A DNA stretch of 64,000 nt from Methanosphaera cuniculi (GCF_003149675.1 NZ_LWMS01000020.1:1-64000); one strand, 5' to 3'; counted from the stretch's first letter, positions 8,159-17,491 are shown. Notes: generated by a model from the letters alone, not told the origin. Translations and numbers: made by a program.

Positions 8159-8641
8159 ATGGCTTGGGAAGATGCACCTGCACATGTATGTAAAGGAGGA
8201 GATGCTAGAGGACTTGCATTTTGCTGTCCACCAGTAAAACCATGCCCTGTACATAATAAACTTGCAGAAATAGGACTTAGTCCACAAGACTTCATAGAAT
8301 TAAAAGAAGAATTTGGTAAAAAAACAGAACTAGGAGGAGGACCAAATACATGTTTTGGATCACTAGTATGGTGTTGTAAAGCATCAAAACCATGTCCTCT
8401 AAGAGATTCACAACTACAAGCACTAGGAATATCACACGATCGGTACATGGATCTTAAAAAACAATTAGCTGATGAAATACTAGCAAAATCTAATGTAAAT
8501 ACAATCAAATATTCAGATGAAGATATAGCAAAACTAGCAGAAACATTTAATATACCACAATCTGAAGCTAAAGAAGCACTTGAAACAGCAGGAAATGACC
8601 TTAAAACTGCAATAAAGAATTTAAGACTAAAAAACTTATAA
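8159..8641 (+). CDS. mmp9: Methanogenesis marker protein 9 with C-terminal UBA-like domain
   Basis: Residues 1-105 or so match methanogenesis marker 9, a cysteine-rich family found in methanogens: MAWEDAPAHVCKGGD, then FCCPPVKPCP, then CFGSLVWCCK and SKPCPL. About eight conserved cysteines in paired CC and CP motifs suggest metal or iron-sulfur binding. The biochemical role of the family is not known. The last 45 residues (DEDIAKLAETFNIPQSEAKE and onward) look like a UBA three-helix domain as in archaeal NAC. ATG 8159 is chosen over an in-frame GTG at 8147 because GGAGTGA directly upstream is the ribosome-binding site and contains that GTG. The gene appears monocistronic and ends in a hairpin. 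Confidence 0.87.
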   Translation: MAWEDAPAHVCKGGDARGLAFCCPPVKPCPVHNKLAEIGLSPQDFIELKEEFGKKTELGGGPNTCFGSLVWCCKASKPCPLRDSQLQALGISHDRYMDLKKQLADEILAKSNVNTIKYSDEDIAKLAETFNIPQSEAKEALETAGNDLKTAIKNLRLKNL

Positions 8642-8661
8642 AAATAAACTAATTCTATTTT

Positions 8662-8734
8662 TTTGAAGAGAAAAAAATAAGAATATGTATAAACATTTTT
8701 TTTAACATTATTCTCTTCAAATAATATTTTTTTT
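8662..8734 (+). terminator. Hairpin plus T-tract after marker 9 gene
   Basis: TTTGAAGAGAA at 8662-8672 pairs perfectly with TTCTCTTCAAA at 8711-8721 around a loop of about 38 bases, followed by a T8 run. The place and form suit a transcription terminator. Confidence 0.5.
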
Positions 8735-8823
8735 AACTTTTTTCAAAAAAAAAACTTTTAACTTTTCTTAAAAAAAATTATATATTCTGATAAAATAAAA
8801 CTGCGAAAAAAAGATGATATAAA

Positions 8824-9456
8824 ATGACACTTACATCACTATTTCTAGATATGCAAGATAAAAACGTACTAATCGTTGGAACAGGCGAAGTAGGAATAAG
8901 ACGAAGTAGAAGATTTCTAGATACACAAGCTAATGTATACATAATAACCAAACACATAGATCCACAAATAAAAGATGAATTCATAAAAAAAGGAGCAAAA
9001 TTCTATGATAACACACATCTTGATTCATTAATCAAAAAATGTGATCTTATCGTAGCTGCAACAAACAACACACAACTTAATGATGAAATAGCAAAAAAAG
9101 CCCAGGATAAACTAATAAACTGTGCAAGTAACATAGAACTTAGTAATGTAATCGTACCTTCTACATTTAAAATAGGAGATGTAACAGTATCACTATATAC
9201 AGGATCAAAAAGTCCACTAATGGCAAAGAAACTAAGAAAAAAAATACAACAAACAATCACAACAAAAGACATACTAAATATCAAACTACAAGAAAACATA
9301 AGAGACACACTTAAAAAAACAATACCCCAACAACAAGATCGTAAAAAATTCATGAAACAAATAACAACAAATTCTGAAATACAAAAATACCTAGATGAAA
9401 ACAACCTACAAAAAGCAGAAGAAAAAGCACACAACCTACTAAAAGAATATAAATAA
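8824..9456 (+). CDS. Precorrin-2 dehydrogenase / sirohydrochlorin ferrochelatase-like (Met8 family)
   Basis: This 210-residue protein begins MTLTSLFLDM and has the NAD-binding GTGEVGIRRSRRFL in the first 30 residues. The following Rossmann portion ends AATNNTQLNDEIAKKA, the Met8/CysG-N pattern. A short C-terminal helical part contains SKSPLMAKKLRKKI, the family's substrate-side motif. The expected reaction is NAD-dependent oxidation of precorrin-2 to sirohydrochlorin, the branch point for siroheme, cobamide and F430. It sits 78 bp upstream of hemA, so the pair likely makes early tetrapyrrole precursors. Whether it also chelates iron cannot be decided here. Confidence 0.88.
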   Translation: MTLTSLFLDMQDKNVLIVGTGEVGIRRSRRFLDTQANVYIITKHIDPQIKDEFIKKGAKFYDNTHLDSLIKKCDLIVAATNNTQLNDEIAKKAQDKLINCASNIELSNVIVPSTFKIGDVTVSLYTGSKSPLMAKKLRKKIQQTITTKDILNIKLQENIRDTLKKTIPQQQDRKKFMKQITTNSEIQKYLDENNLQKAEEKAHNLLKEYK

Positions 9457-9534
9457 AATAGAAATACTATAAAAACTATAATGAATATATAATAAACACT
9501 AAAAAAATCAAAGAAAATGGGGAATAAAAAAAAG

Positions 9535-10731
9535 ATGTTAGTAAATTTACGTATAGACTTTAAAATAGCTGACATAGAAACTATGGAAGCATCATATGAA
9601 AAACTTGACCAGATAAATGAAGAGTTACATGAAAAATTAAATATCCTCGAAGAAGTAACACTAAAAACATGTAACAGGTATGAAATCTACCTAATAGTAG
9701 ATGAAGAAGTAAATATACCAACTACAACATTCATTGTAGAAAAAAATGATATGGCAATCAACCACATACTACGACTTGCATCAGGACTAGAATCAATGAT
9801 CATGGGAGAAGATCAAATACTAGGACAAATTAAAACAGCACGTAAAAATGCAATAAAAAACAAGACAATAGGACCAAAACTTGAAAAACTCTTCACAAAA
9901 GCAATACATGTAGGACAATCCATACGAAAAAATACTCACATAAACGAAGGTGGAGTATCAATAGGAAGTGGAGCTGTTGAATTACTTGAAGAAAAATATG
10001 GATCACTTGAGGGTAAAAATGTACTAATTATCGGTGCAGGAGAAATGGGAACAGTAGTATCAAAAGCACTACTTGAAAAACAAACCAATGCAATGGTAGT
10101 AGCAAACCGTACATTTGACAAAGCACAAGCACTAGCAACAGAACTTGATGGAAAAGCAATACGTTTTGATAAACTTGATGATGCATTTTCAAACATTGAT
10201 ATAGTAATAAGTGCAACAGGAGCACCACATCCAATTATAAATAGAGAACGTCTTGAAAAAGTAGTAAACTCAGAACATCTTAAAGAAATGGTACTCCTAG
10301 ATTTAGCAAATCCACGTGATATAGAAGATAACGTACGAGAACTAGAAGTTAAACTATATAACATAGATGATTTACGTTATATAACAGATAAAAACAAGGA
10401 AAAAAGAGTACAAGAAGCAATAAAAGCTGAAGCAATAATAGATGAAGAAACAATCCTACTAAAAGATAGTCTACGTGAAATGGAAATAACACCAATACTC
10501 TCATCACTAAATATTGAAGCTGAAAAAATCAGAAAACAAGAACTAGATAAGACACTACATATGATAAATACAAATGAAAAAGACAACAAAAAAATAGATA
10601 AACTTACACGAAGTATAACTGAAAAAATGCTCTTTAACATTATTGCAAATCTAAAACAAGCAGCAAAAAGTGATGATAAAAAAACTATTGAAGCTGCAAA
10701 AAAAATACTAATAGAATACGACACACAATAA
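9535..10731 (+). CDS. hemA: Glutamyl-tRNA reductase
   Basis: This catalyses NADPH-dependent reduction of glutamyl-tRNA to glutamate-1-semialdehyde, the first committed step of C5 tetrapyrrole synthesis. From ATG 9535 the protein is 398 residues, the family's usual length. The catalytic cysteine is about residue 46 in TCNRYEIY. SGLESMIMGEDQILGQIK follows, the substrate-binding hallmark, then the NADPH-binding GAGEMGTVVSKALL and the C-terminal dimerisation helices. ATG 9535 is preferred over an in-frame ATG at 9517 because GGGGA at 9519-9523 would serve it as ribosome-binding site and the family starts with MLVNLRID-like sequence. It follows the Met8-like gene in the same direction. Confidence 0.95.
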   Translation: MLVNLRIDFKIADIETMEASYEKLDQINEELHEKLNILEEVTLKTCNRYEIYLIVDEEVNIPTTTFIVEKNDMAINHILRLASGLESMIMGEDQILGQIKTARKNAIKNKTIGPKLEKLFTKAIHVGQSIRKNTHINEGGVSIGSGAVELLEEKYGSLEGKNVLIIGAGEMGTVVSKALLEKQTNAMVVANRTFDKAQALATELDGKAIRFDKLDDAFSNIDIVISATGAPHPIINRERLEKVVNSEHLKEMVLLDLANPRDIEDNVRELEVKLYNIDDLRYITDKNKEKRVQEAIKAEAIIDEETILLKDSLREMEITPILSSLNIEAEKIRKQELDKTLHMINTNEKDNKKIDKLTRSITEKMLFNIIANLKQAAKSDDKKTIEAAKKILIEYDTQ

Positions 10732-10740
10732 ATGTGTTAA

Positions 10741-10757
10741 TCCCCCCCTATTTTTCC
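10741..10757 (+). terminator. C-run/T-run terminator after hemA
   Basis: Seven C, then TA, then five T and CCC, lie 10 bp after the hemA stop. No hairpin is seen. Confidence 0.45.
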
Positions 10758-10934
10758 CATTTAATTCAAACTTTTTTTTATAATCTCTTAATTACCACTG
10801 AAAAAAATACTCTTTTTTTAAACTCTAAAAAAAAATAAATATAAAAATCTTAAAAAAAAATAGGTAAAAAAATATTTTAATAAAAAAAAAAGTAGTGAGG
10901 GTGAATGTAATTGTAAGATAGAAATTCAAATTCC

Positions 10935-11696
10935 TTATTTACGATCATCATATATAATTACAGTATCATCTACCTTACCTGCTCGTATATCCTCAAGACC
11001 AATATCTGCCATGTCAGCTGCCTTTGCAGGTGTTTTAGATCGTCCTATACCAGCTTTAAGTCTAACACCAGTTTTAGTATCAACACGTTCTAATGCATCA
11101 CGTAAAATGTCATCTGATATATTATTTGACGGTGCCATATAATTATCTCCACCAATAAAGAAGCAAAGTCCTCCAATCTGACTTAATTCTACCATCAATG
11201 CATTAAGTACTTCATATACCTTAATTGATGTATCAAATGCTGTTTCAACATCAGTTAATAGTCCTGTTACATCATCAATATCAATATGTGCAATTTGAAC
11301 ATAGCTATCATCATCATCTACTAGTGAATCTATATTTAGTACTTCACATCGAGATGCACTTTGTGCACCTCCACCTTTCTGGATCATTTCTGTTGCTATT
11401 TTTTGTGCTTCATATGCTGTATCTGCTGATCCTACACCCATACTTATAGTTATTGGGTAACGGTTACGTATTGAATCTTGTATTAGTTTATGATCATCAT
11501 AATCCATACCATTACTTATAGCTATTAGATTATCAAATCTGTTAAAAAATACAATTCCTCCATGTGCTCCAAATTCACGTTCTAAATCACCATATAGTCT
11601 TGATTGTAATGTTTGTAAATCTGGTTCAGCTCTTGGTCCTGGTGTTACAGTCCAAGGTCCATAATTATCTATTTGAATCAATGTAATTTGTATCAT
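10935..11696 (-). CDS. gch3: GTP cyclohydrolase III
   Basis: This archaeal enzyme hydrolyses GTP to 2-amino-5-formylamino-6-ribosylamino-4-pyrimidinone phosphate, the first step to riboflavin and the F420 deazaflavin. The 253-residue length matches the family. Two GGDEF-like halves are visible. The N-terminal half begins MIQITLIQIDNYGPWTVTPGPR, a strong family signature. The C-terminal half has HIDIDDVTG and the metal-binding GGDNYMAPSN. AAGTGATTG upstream of the ATG is the ribosome-binding site. Together with ribH about 4 kb away and cofDE next door, it makes this a flavin/deazaflavin neighbourhood. Confidence 0.94.
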   Translation of the reverse strand: MIQITLIQIDNYGPWTVTPGPRAEPDLQTLQSRLYGDLEREFGAHGGIVFFNRFDNLIAISNGMDYDDHKLIQDSIRNRYPITISMGVGSADTAYEAQKIATEMIQKGGGAQSASRCEVLNIDSLVDDDDSYVQIAHIDIDDVTGLLTDVETAFDTSIKVYEVLNALMVELSQIGGLCFFIGGDNYMAPSNNISDDILRDALERVDTKTGVRLKAGIGRSKTPAKAADMADIGLEDIRAGKVDDTVIIYDDRK

Positions 11697-11966
11697 TCAA
11701 TCACTTAAAATTAATTTTATTATTATTTTTGTGTTGTTTTATTTATTATTTGAAAAAGTTTTTTCTTTCGGGGAGATTATGTATGAAATAATTATAAAAA
11801 AGAAATAATTTTATTATAAAAAAAATGTAAAAAGATTTGTATAAATTCTAGATAAAAGGATATATTTTTTTATTATTATTATTTTTTTCATATGATTAAC
11901 TTTATCTAAATTATCCCATTTTTTTTCTACTACATTTTTTTATCTTTCTTTATATTTTTATGAGTT

Positions 11967-12863
11967 TTATAAAAGTATTTTATGTGCTAGATTAATTTTA
12001 TCATCAATTGTTTTTAGTATAATATTATCTAAAGATACTTTTGTGATATTTTCATCAATTATATTTATATATTTATCATCGCTAGTATTTATTATATAAT
12101 GATTAAGAAAGTCTTTATATATTTGAGCTACTCCAACCGGATTAACAGGAAAACCTAGGGCTTTCATGAATTTTGCTGCAGGTCCTGATACTACTGTTTC
12201 TCCTATAAATGGTGATACTGCTGTTGTATGTACTTTTTTAAGTGCTTTTATAACTCCTGGCATTTGTATTATTGGATTTATTGATGTTATAGGATTTGAT
12301 GGTCCTATTATTACCTGATCACTATTTTCAATTGCTTCAATAACACCACTTGCTGGTGTGACAGGTTCATACATCACATCTATTACTTCAGGTTTTGATT
12401 GATTTTCTATTAGAAATTCATGAAAATCCATAATAGCATCTGTAGTTTTAATTTTTACATTTGATTGTTCATTACTCATAGGTAAGATTGTAGATTTTAT
12501 TTTAAGTGCATCTTTTTGTATTTTTATAGCTTCTTGTAGTGAATATTTTTTCATAAGTTCTGTTTTCTGAATTTTTATTGCACGATCTTTATCCCCTATT
12601 TTTAGAGTTTCATGATATCCTATTTTTTCTAGTGTTTCATGAGTTGTGAATGTGTCATCTTTTTGTCCATACCAAAATTCATCATTTATTAAATCTGCCA
12701 TTGTATACATTACTGTATCAATATCTGCTGCAACATATACACCTGAGAAGTAGTTATTTTCAAGAGTATTTACAATAATTGTTAAATCTTCCGGTTTTAC
12801 TACTTCTTTTATTCCTTGAAGTAGTTTTGGTGTTCCTGTTCCACCTGATAATACTGTGATCAT
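11967..12863 (-). CDS. cofD: 2-phospho-L-lactate transferase, F420 biosynthesis
   Basis: CofD joins the lactyl phosphate moiety from an activated guanylyl intermediate to the deazaflavin FO, giving F420-0. The 298-residue length is typical. The N terminus MITVLSGGTGTPKLLQG is the nucleotide-binding loop. FSGVYVAADIDTVMYTMADL and VIIGPSNPITSINPI are family hallmarks, followed by a C-terminal region with GETVVSGPAAKF. The gene starts about 25 bp downstream of cofE on the same strand, so the two form an operon for consecutive steps. Confidence 0.95.
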   Translation of the reverse strand: MITVLSGGTGTPKLLQGIKEVVKPEDLTIIVNTLENNYFSGVYVAADIDTVMYTMADLINDEFWYGQKDDTFTTHETLEKIGYHETLKIGDKDRAIKIQKTELMKKYSLQEAIKIQKDALKIKSTILPMSNEQSNVKIKTTDAIMDFHEFLIENQSKPEVIDVMYEPVTPASGVIEAIENSDQVIIGPSNPITSINPIIQMPGVIKALKKVHTTAVSPFIGETVVSGPAAKFMKALGFPVNPVGVAQIYKDFLNHYIINTSDDKYINIIDENITKVSLDNIILKTIDDKINLAHKILL

Positions 12864-12888
12864 TTTATATCAAAACCAATTATTTTTT

Positions 12889-13653
12889 TTATCTAAATGC
12901 ATCATTTTCTGGGTCTCTTAGTATTTCACTTATCATTGATTCGCCAATATTACATGCTACATTTGTAAGATTATATCCACGTATTAATACTACACATAAT
13001 CCACTATCTGCTTGTCCCATAATAAGTGATGCTGCTGATGCTAGTTCATCTGCTGTTGCTTCAATTGTACTTTGAAGAGGTTGTCCATATAAATCTACCA
13101 TTCCTCTAAAATCAGTGCATGGATGCATACCACTAATACCAACAGCCACACCCATTGCTCCTACACGCCATGGTCTTCCCTGGGTATCTGATATTATTAC
13201 AGCAGTTTTTTTACCACTTTTTTCATCTAAGTATTTTTTGATTTTCTGAGCACTTAAATCTGGATCAACAGGTAGTGGTGTTATATATCCTTCTTCACAG
13301 TTACTATTATCTACTGCTGAATTTGCACATATAAATCCATATGGTGTTTCTGTAATTATAAGACCTGGTAGACATTTTATTACATTTACTGTGTTATCTA
13401 GTATTACTTGGCATTGTTTTGGATCTTTTCCTGAAACTTCTGCCATTTTATAAGCTTCCATTGTTGGTGTTACATTCTCAAGTTTTACCAGGTTTCCCTC
13501 AGCTTTTGCAACTACAGTTTCTGCTACTACAAATATATCATCATCATGTATTTTAATTCCATTTTTTTCTATTGCTTCATATATTATTTCTTCAAGATTA
13601 TCATCTTTTTTTATTATTGGAATATCTTCTATTCCCACTACCTCAATTTTCAT
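12889..13653 (-). CDS. cofE: F420-0:gamma-glutamyl ligase
   Basis: CofE is a GTP-dependent ligase that adds gamma-linked glutamates to F420-0. The 254-residue length is typical. Motifs seen are VAKAEGNLV near residue 70, NSAVDNSN, the VISDTQGRPWRVGAMGVAVG core and ADELASAASLIMGQAD. GGGAG lies upstream of the ATG. It is the first gene of a cofE-cofD pair and diverges from the small gene at 13768, leaving a 114-bp shared upstream region. Confidence 0.95.
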   Translation of the reverse strand: MKIEVVGIEDIPIIKKDDNLEEIIYEAIEKNGIKIHDDDIFVVAETVVAKAEGNLVKLENVTPTMEAYKMAEVSGKDPKQCQVILDNTVNVIKCLPGLIITETPYGFICANSAVDNSNCEEGYITPLPVDPDLSAQKIKKYLDEKSGKKTAVIISDTQGRPWRVGAMGVAVGISGMHPCTDFRGMVDLYGQPLQSTIEATADELASAASLIMGQADSGLCVVLIRGYNLTNVACNIGESMISEILRDPENDAFR

Positions 13654-13767
13654 TATTTCATGTTCTCCCTTTTGTTATTATATAGGTGTCTTATTTAATT
13701 TTAATAAATATTATCTATATTTGTTCATAAGATTTAAGAATTTTTATAATTATAAATATATAGTATT

Positions 13768-14067
13768 ATGTCAAATGATGAACAGTTTTTTCAAGGTGTA
13801 GTTTTTAATCTTAAAAACTTCAAGAAAATAGAAGATGAACTTTATAATTTCCAAGTTGAACATCCAGAAGAATGTGTACCTCTTATACCATTTTTTAGTA
13901 CAGAATATACAAATAAGCTTAATGAATTTTATGTATCTAATATGGTGGCTGCTAAGAGTTTTGATGATTACATGTTTAACGTTAGAATTAAGGGATTTCC
14001 TGCACTTATGCGTGAATTTATTATGAAACATCCAGAATTTAGTGATATTATAATAAGTTTTGATTAA
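13768..14067 (+). CDS. Small hypothetical protein
   Basis: This 99-residue acidic protein without signal peptide or membrane segment starts MSNDEQFFQGVVFNLKNF and ends with a short hydrophobic strand (DIIISFD). I do not recognise the family. No Shine-Dalgarno-like sequence precedes the ATG, but TATA-like ATAAATATATAG lies just upstream, so the transcript could be leaderless or very short-leadered. It diverges from cofE and converges on the marker 11 gene. Codon use looks like that of neighbours. Confidence 0.65.
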   Translation: MSNDEQFFQGVVFNLKNFKKIEDELYNFQVEHPEECVPLIPFFSTEYTNKLNEFYVSNMVAAKSFDDYMFNVRIKGFPALMREFIMKHPEFSDIIISFD

Positions 14068-14139
14068 AAAAAAAGAGTGTTAAATTTAAAATAAATAATT
14101 TAATTTGTTAAAAAAAAAGAAGGGTAGGAATCTTTTTTT

Positions 14140-15096
14140 TTAGTTTTCACTACCTTTTCCATATACTTTTGCATATTCATCTGGATTATTATATAATCCT
14201 AATGCTGCAAGAGCTCCAATTAGACCTTCTTTTCCTGTTATATATTCAACTCTTATACCATTATCTTCTGCTATTTTTTGAGCTTCATCTAATGATTTCA
14301 TTGATTGTTTTGCTTCTATTGCATAATTTTGAACATCTTGAGGAACATCTAGTTTATCATATACTACAAATGCTGTTTTATCTGATAATGTTTTATTTTC
14401 TAGTTTAGTTTTAATTGTTTGTATTAGATCTTCTTCATCTTCTGGTTTTACTGCAAATGTTAGTATTATTGATACACAGTTTTTTGTCTTATTTGGATTT
14501 TCAGGAAATAGTTGACATGTGATATGTTCTAGGTATTTGTATCCTTTCTCATTTTGGATTTCATTTGCAATATTATTTGCAAGTGTCCATGTTGCTCCTT
14601 GTGTTGGTATGTCTGTATCATCTAGTCCTATTATAACTTTTTTATATTTTGGTGTTACTACTGCTGCACGTCCTACCTTGGATCCTCCACCTTTTTCATA
14701 TATTTCAACTCTTTTTACACCAGATGCTTTTCCTCGACAAAATGCTGCTCCAACACCTGCACCAGCTAGTCCTGCATGTACTATTTTTATTTCATCATCA
14801 TCAATTATTACATCACTTATTCCTGCTGCTTGAAAACTTGGTTTAAGTTCTAAATCTACATGTCCACATTTTACGATGTATGTGTGTTTATTTCCATCAC
14901 GATGAGCATCTATTATTAGTGGACTTGTTCGCATATATTGTGTTATCATCCAGTCAGATCCTATGGGACATGGGTGATATTCTATTAGTTCAACTTTTTG
15001 CTCATCATCATCAGTTATTGTGATTATTTCATGATATGGTGTTATCCAGTCATCATCATATTTTTCTTTTAATTGAGAAGGTGTTAAAGTTTCCAT
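14140..15096 (-). CDS. mmp11: Methanogenesis marker protein 11
   Basis: This 318-residue protein matches methanogenesis marker 11, a methanogen-specific family of unknown reaction. The N-terminal part has PCPIGSDWMITQYMRTSPLI. The middle is glycine-rich (AGLAGAGVGAAFCRGKASGV). From about residue 155 comes IIGLDDTDIPTQGATW, the GLDDTD motif that the family shares with TiaS, which makes agmatinylcytidine in tRNA. The C terminus ends GKEGLIGALAALGL. ATAGGTAA precedes the ATG. The gene is followed by no partner and lies upstream of the end of the small convergent gene. Nucleotide or RNA chemistry is suggested by the TiaS-like motif but not established. Confidence 0.88.
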   Translation of the reverse strand: METLTPSQLKEKYDDDWITPYHEIITITDDDEQKVELIEYHPCPIGSDWMITQYMRTSPLIIDAHRDGNKHTYIVKCGHVDLELKPSFQAAGISDVIIDDDEIKIVHAGLAGAGVGAAFCRGKASGVKRVEIYEKGGGSKVGRAAVVTPKYKKVIIGLDDTDIPTQGATWTLANNIANEIQNEKGYKYLEHITCQLFPENPNKTKNCVSIILTFAVKPEDEEDLIQTIKTKLENKTLSDKTAFVVYDKLDVPQDVQNYAIEAKQSMKSLDEAQKIAEDNGIRVEYITGKEGLIGALAALGLYNNPDEYAKVYGKGSEN

Positions 15097-15298
15097 ATTT
15101 ACCTATTTCCCTTTGAGTATTATTTTTTTTAATATATTTTTTTTATAAAAAATTTTGGTTTTATTCTTTTTATATTATTTTTTCCCTTTTTTTATCTTAT
15201 TTAAGAGTATATTGATATTATATATTATTTATAAAAAAGAGAATTTATGGGGGTGAAATGTTTTTTTCTATCTTTACATTTAACATGTAATAAAGTAT

Positions 15299-15703
15299 TT
15301 ACTCTAGTACTTTTACAAGTTTTACTGCAGCTTCAACAGCACGTTTTCCATATTCAACTCTTTTATGAGCTTCAAGTCTTGTCATACCAGGTCCTGAAAT
15401 ACCAAGTGTTACAGGTTTGTTATATTGTAGTGATAAATCTGCAATTAAACGTGATGCTTGTGCTACAACAACTTGATCATGGTCTGTGTCACCTTCAATT
15501 ACACATCCAAGTGTAATTACAGCATCTACATTTCCATCATCTAACATTTTCTTTATTGCTATTGGCATGTCAAATACTCCTGGTACTACTATTGTTTCTG
15601 TTATTTCTGCATCAAGGAATTTTGCATGTTGTTTTGCAAGCTCTAACATCATACTTGTTATGTCAAAGTTAAATTCTGCTACTACTGCTCCTATTTTAAT
15701 CAT
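15299..15703 (-). CDS. ribH: 6,7-dimethyl-8-ribityllumazine synthase
   Basis: RibH condenses 5-amino-6-ribitylaminouracil with dihydroxybutanone phosphate, the penultimate riboflavin step, usually as a large cytoplasmic oligomer. The 134-residue length is normal for archaea. VVAEFN near the N terminus, VPGVFDMP, LGCVIEGDTDHD (the active-site histidine loop) and GISGPGMTRLEA are all present. GGAGCTTGAT precedes the ATG. It stands alone between the marker 11 gene and the leu cluster. Its substrate pathway begins with the GTP cyclohydrolase III also in this window. Confidence 0.95.
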   Translation of the reverse strand: MIKIGAVVAEFNFDITSMMLELAKQHAKFLDAEITETIVVPGVFDMPIAIKKMLDDGNVDAVITLGCVIEGDTDHDQVVVAQASRLIADLSLQYNKPVTLGISGPGMTRLEAHKRVEYGKRAVEAAVKLVKVLE

Positions 15704-15801
15704 GTTTTATCAAGCTCCATACTTTTTTTTATAAAAAATTAAATTATTGTAAAAATATTATTGTATTTTTTTTTATTCATTGTTACTTTTTATAATTAAT
15801 A

Positions 15802-15888
15802 TTATATAAGATATAAGACAAATGCTGACACTGAACTTATAACCATAATAGCTATAATGAATATTGCAATTAGTTTTACTCGTTCCAT
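15802..15888 (-). CDS. 28-residue single-helix membrane peptide
   Basis: A short frame between leuB and ribH encodes MERVKLIAIFIIAIMVISSV followed by SAFVLYLI. It has one positively charged N terminus and one hydrophobic helix ending SVSA, which resembles a signal or anchor segment. GGGAGAT lies about ten bases upstream of the ATG at ideal spacing, on the same strand as leuB and ribH. No homologue is known to me. It could be a real small membrane protein or a decayed gene start. Confidence 0.45.
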   Translation of the reverse strand: MERVKLIAIFIIAIMVISSVSAFVLYLI

Positions 15889-16004
15889 TGTATTCTAATC
15901 TCCCTTTTTTTTTGTAGTGTGTTGTGTTACCCTTTTTTTTAGTTAGTATTTTTTTTATATCTTTTTATTATTTTGTAGTGTTATATTTTTTTATAATTTA
16001 ATTT

Positions 16005-16979
16005 TTATAATTTACTTGCAATGTATTCTGCCATTTGTTGTGTTGTTGCTTCTCCTCCCAGATCTGGTGTTACATTTACACCTTCTCGAATTACATCAAT
16101 AAGTGTATTTTCAACACGACGTGCTTGTTCATTTTCTCCAAGATAATCTAGCATCATACAAGCTGATAGTATTGTTGCTGCAGGATCTGCAATACCTTGA
16201 CCTGCAATATCAGGTGCTGAACCATGTACAGGTTCAAATAGTCCATTATTATCTCCTATATTTGCTGATGGTATCATTCCAAGACCACCTACAAGTCCTG
16301 CTCCTTCATCTGATAATATGTCACCATATAGGTTTATGGTTACTATTACTTGGAAGTCTAGTGGATTTGTTATTAGATACATTGCTGTTGCATCTACATA
16401 GAAATCATTTACATCAATATCAGGATAGTTTTCTGCTATTTTATAGAATTCTTCTTTAAATAGTCCATCTGATAGTTTTAATACATTTGCTTTATGTACA
16501 CATGTAACTTGTGTTCTTCCTGTGTCTTTTGCATATTTAAATGCGTAGTCACATATTTTATCTGATGCTTTTTTGGTGATTTTCTTTCGTGCTATTGCTC
16601 CTTCAGGGGTTAGTTCTTCATCACCAATATATAGATCTTCTGTGTTTTCACGTACTATCATGAAGTCTATATCACCATATTTATCAGGTTCAAGTGATTT
16701 TACAGGTCTTAGATTTACAAATGTTTCAAGTTCACGTCTTAGTCTTACAATTACATCTGCTGCTGTTTCTCCTGCTGCTCCAAAAAGTACTGCATCTGAT
16801 TTTTTTGCTATTTCTATTGTTTCATCAGGTAGTGCTACGCCTGTTTTTTCTTTACATGCATCTCCACAATCTGCATATGTGTAGTTAAATTCTATTGGAA
16901 GTTTATCTAGTATTGTGATTGTTGCTTCTACAACTTCAGGTCCTATTCCGTCTCCGCCTAGTACTGCTATATTATACAT
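16005..16979 (-). CDS. leuB: 3-isopropylmalate dehydrogenase (or isohomocitrate dehydrogenase)
   Basis: This 324-residue beta-decarboxylating dehydrogenase has GGDGIGPEV at the N terminus, LRRELETFVNLRPVKS for substrate arginines, IVRENTEDLY, the NAD-binding EPVHGSAPDIAGQGIADP and Asp-containing LYGDILSDEGAG. In methanogens the same fold serves leucine (LeuB) and coenzyme B (AksF) synthesis, and sequence inspection does not separate them safely. It follows leuD by 2 bp with GAGGAAAAA inside the leuD end, so translation is probably coupled. Operon order is leuC-leuD-leuB. Confidence 0.87.
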   Translation of the reverse strand: MYNIAVLGGDGIGPEVVEATITILDKLPIEFNYTYADCGDACKEKTGVALPDETIEIAKKSDAVLFGAAGETAADVIVRLRRELETFVNLRPVKSLEPDKYGDIDFMIVRENTEDLYIGDEELTPEGAIARKKITKKASDKICDYAFKYAKDTGRTQVTCVHKANVLKLSDGLFKEEFYKIAENYPDIDVNDFYVDATAMYLITNPLDFQVIVTINLYGDILSDEGAGLVGGLGMIPSANIGDNNGLFEPVHGSAPDIAGQGIADPAATILSACMMLDYLGENEQARRVENTLIDVIREGVNVTPDLGGEATTQQMAEYIASKL

Positions 16980-16981
16980 AA

Positions 16982-17491
16982 TTATTTTTCCTCATTAAAT
17001 CTTGTTTTATTTAGATAATCTATTAATCCACCATTTTCTAATATTTCAAACATGAATGGTGGTAGTTTACTTGTTGTATATTCTTTGTTGGTGGTTATAT
17101 CATCTAGTAGTCCATTTTCAAGGTCTAGTTTTATGATGTCTTCTTCCATAATGTCATCTGTTCCTTCTGGTACTTCAACTAGTGGTAGTCCTATGTTTAT
17201 TGCGTTACGATAGAAGATTCTTGCAAATGATGCTGCTACTACTGCTGTTATTCCAGCTGCTTTTAGTGCTATTGGTGCATGTTCACGTGATGATCCACAT
17301 CCGAAGTTTGTTCCTGCTACCATTATGTTTCCTTTTTCTATTTTATCTTTGTAGTGAAGGTCATATCCTTCCATTACATGTTTTCCTAGATCTTCAGGAT
17401 TACTTAATGTTAGGTATCGTCCTGGTAAGATACTATCGGTGTCTATGTCATTACCTAGTTTTAGTACTTTTCCTTCTATAATTTTTTCCAT
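16982..17491 (-). CDS. leuD: Isopropylmalate/homoaconitate isomerase, small subunit
   Basis: This is the 169-residue swivelling subunit that forms the active site with the large subunit. Family motifs are [34 protein letters not shown] and [19 protein letters not shown]. The substrate-recognition loop reads YLTL. Methanogen homoaconitase small subunits are known for YLRT at this place, so the absence of Arg favours the isopropylmalate role, though this is not decisive. TAGGAGTTG precedes the ATG, and the stop is 2 bp from leuB. Confidence 0.87.
   Translation of the reverse strand: MEKIIEGKVLKLGNDIDTDSILPGRYLTLSNPEDLGKHVMEGYDLHYKDKIEKGNIMVAGTNFGCGSSREHAPIALKAAGITAVVAASFARIFYRNAINIGLPLVEVPEGTDDIMEEDIIKLDLENGLLDDITTNKEYTTSKLPPFMFEILENGGLIDYLNKTRFNEEK

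Noticed and set aside
9003-9575. Long minus-strand open frame of 190 codons opposite the Met8-like and hemA genes
   Set aside because: It is rich in Phe, Ser and Ile from complementing A-rich coding DNA and has no ribosome-binding site. The plus-strand genes explain the region.
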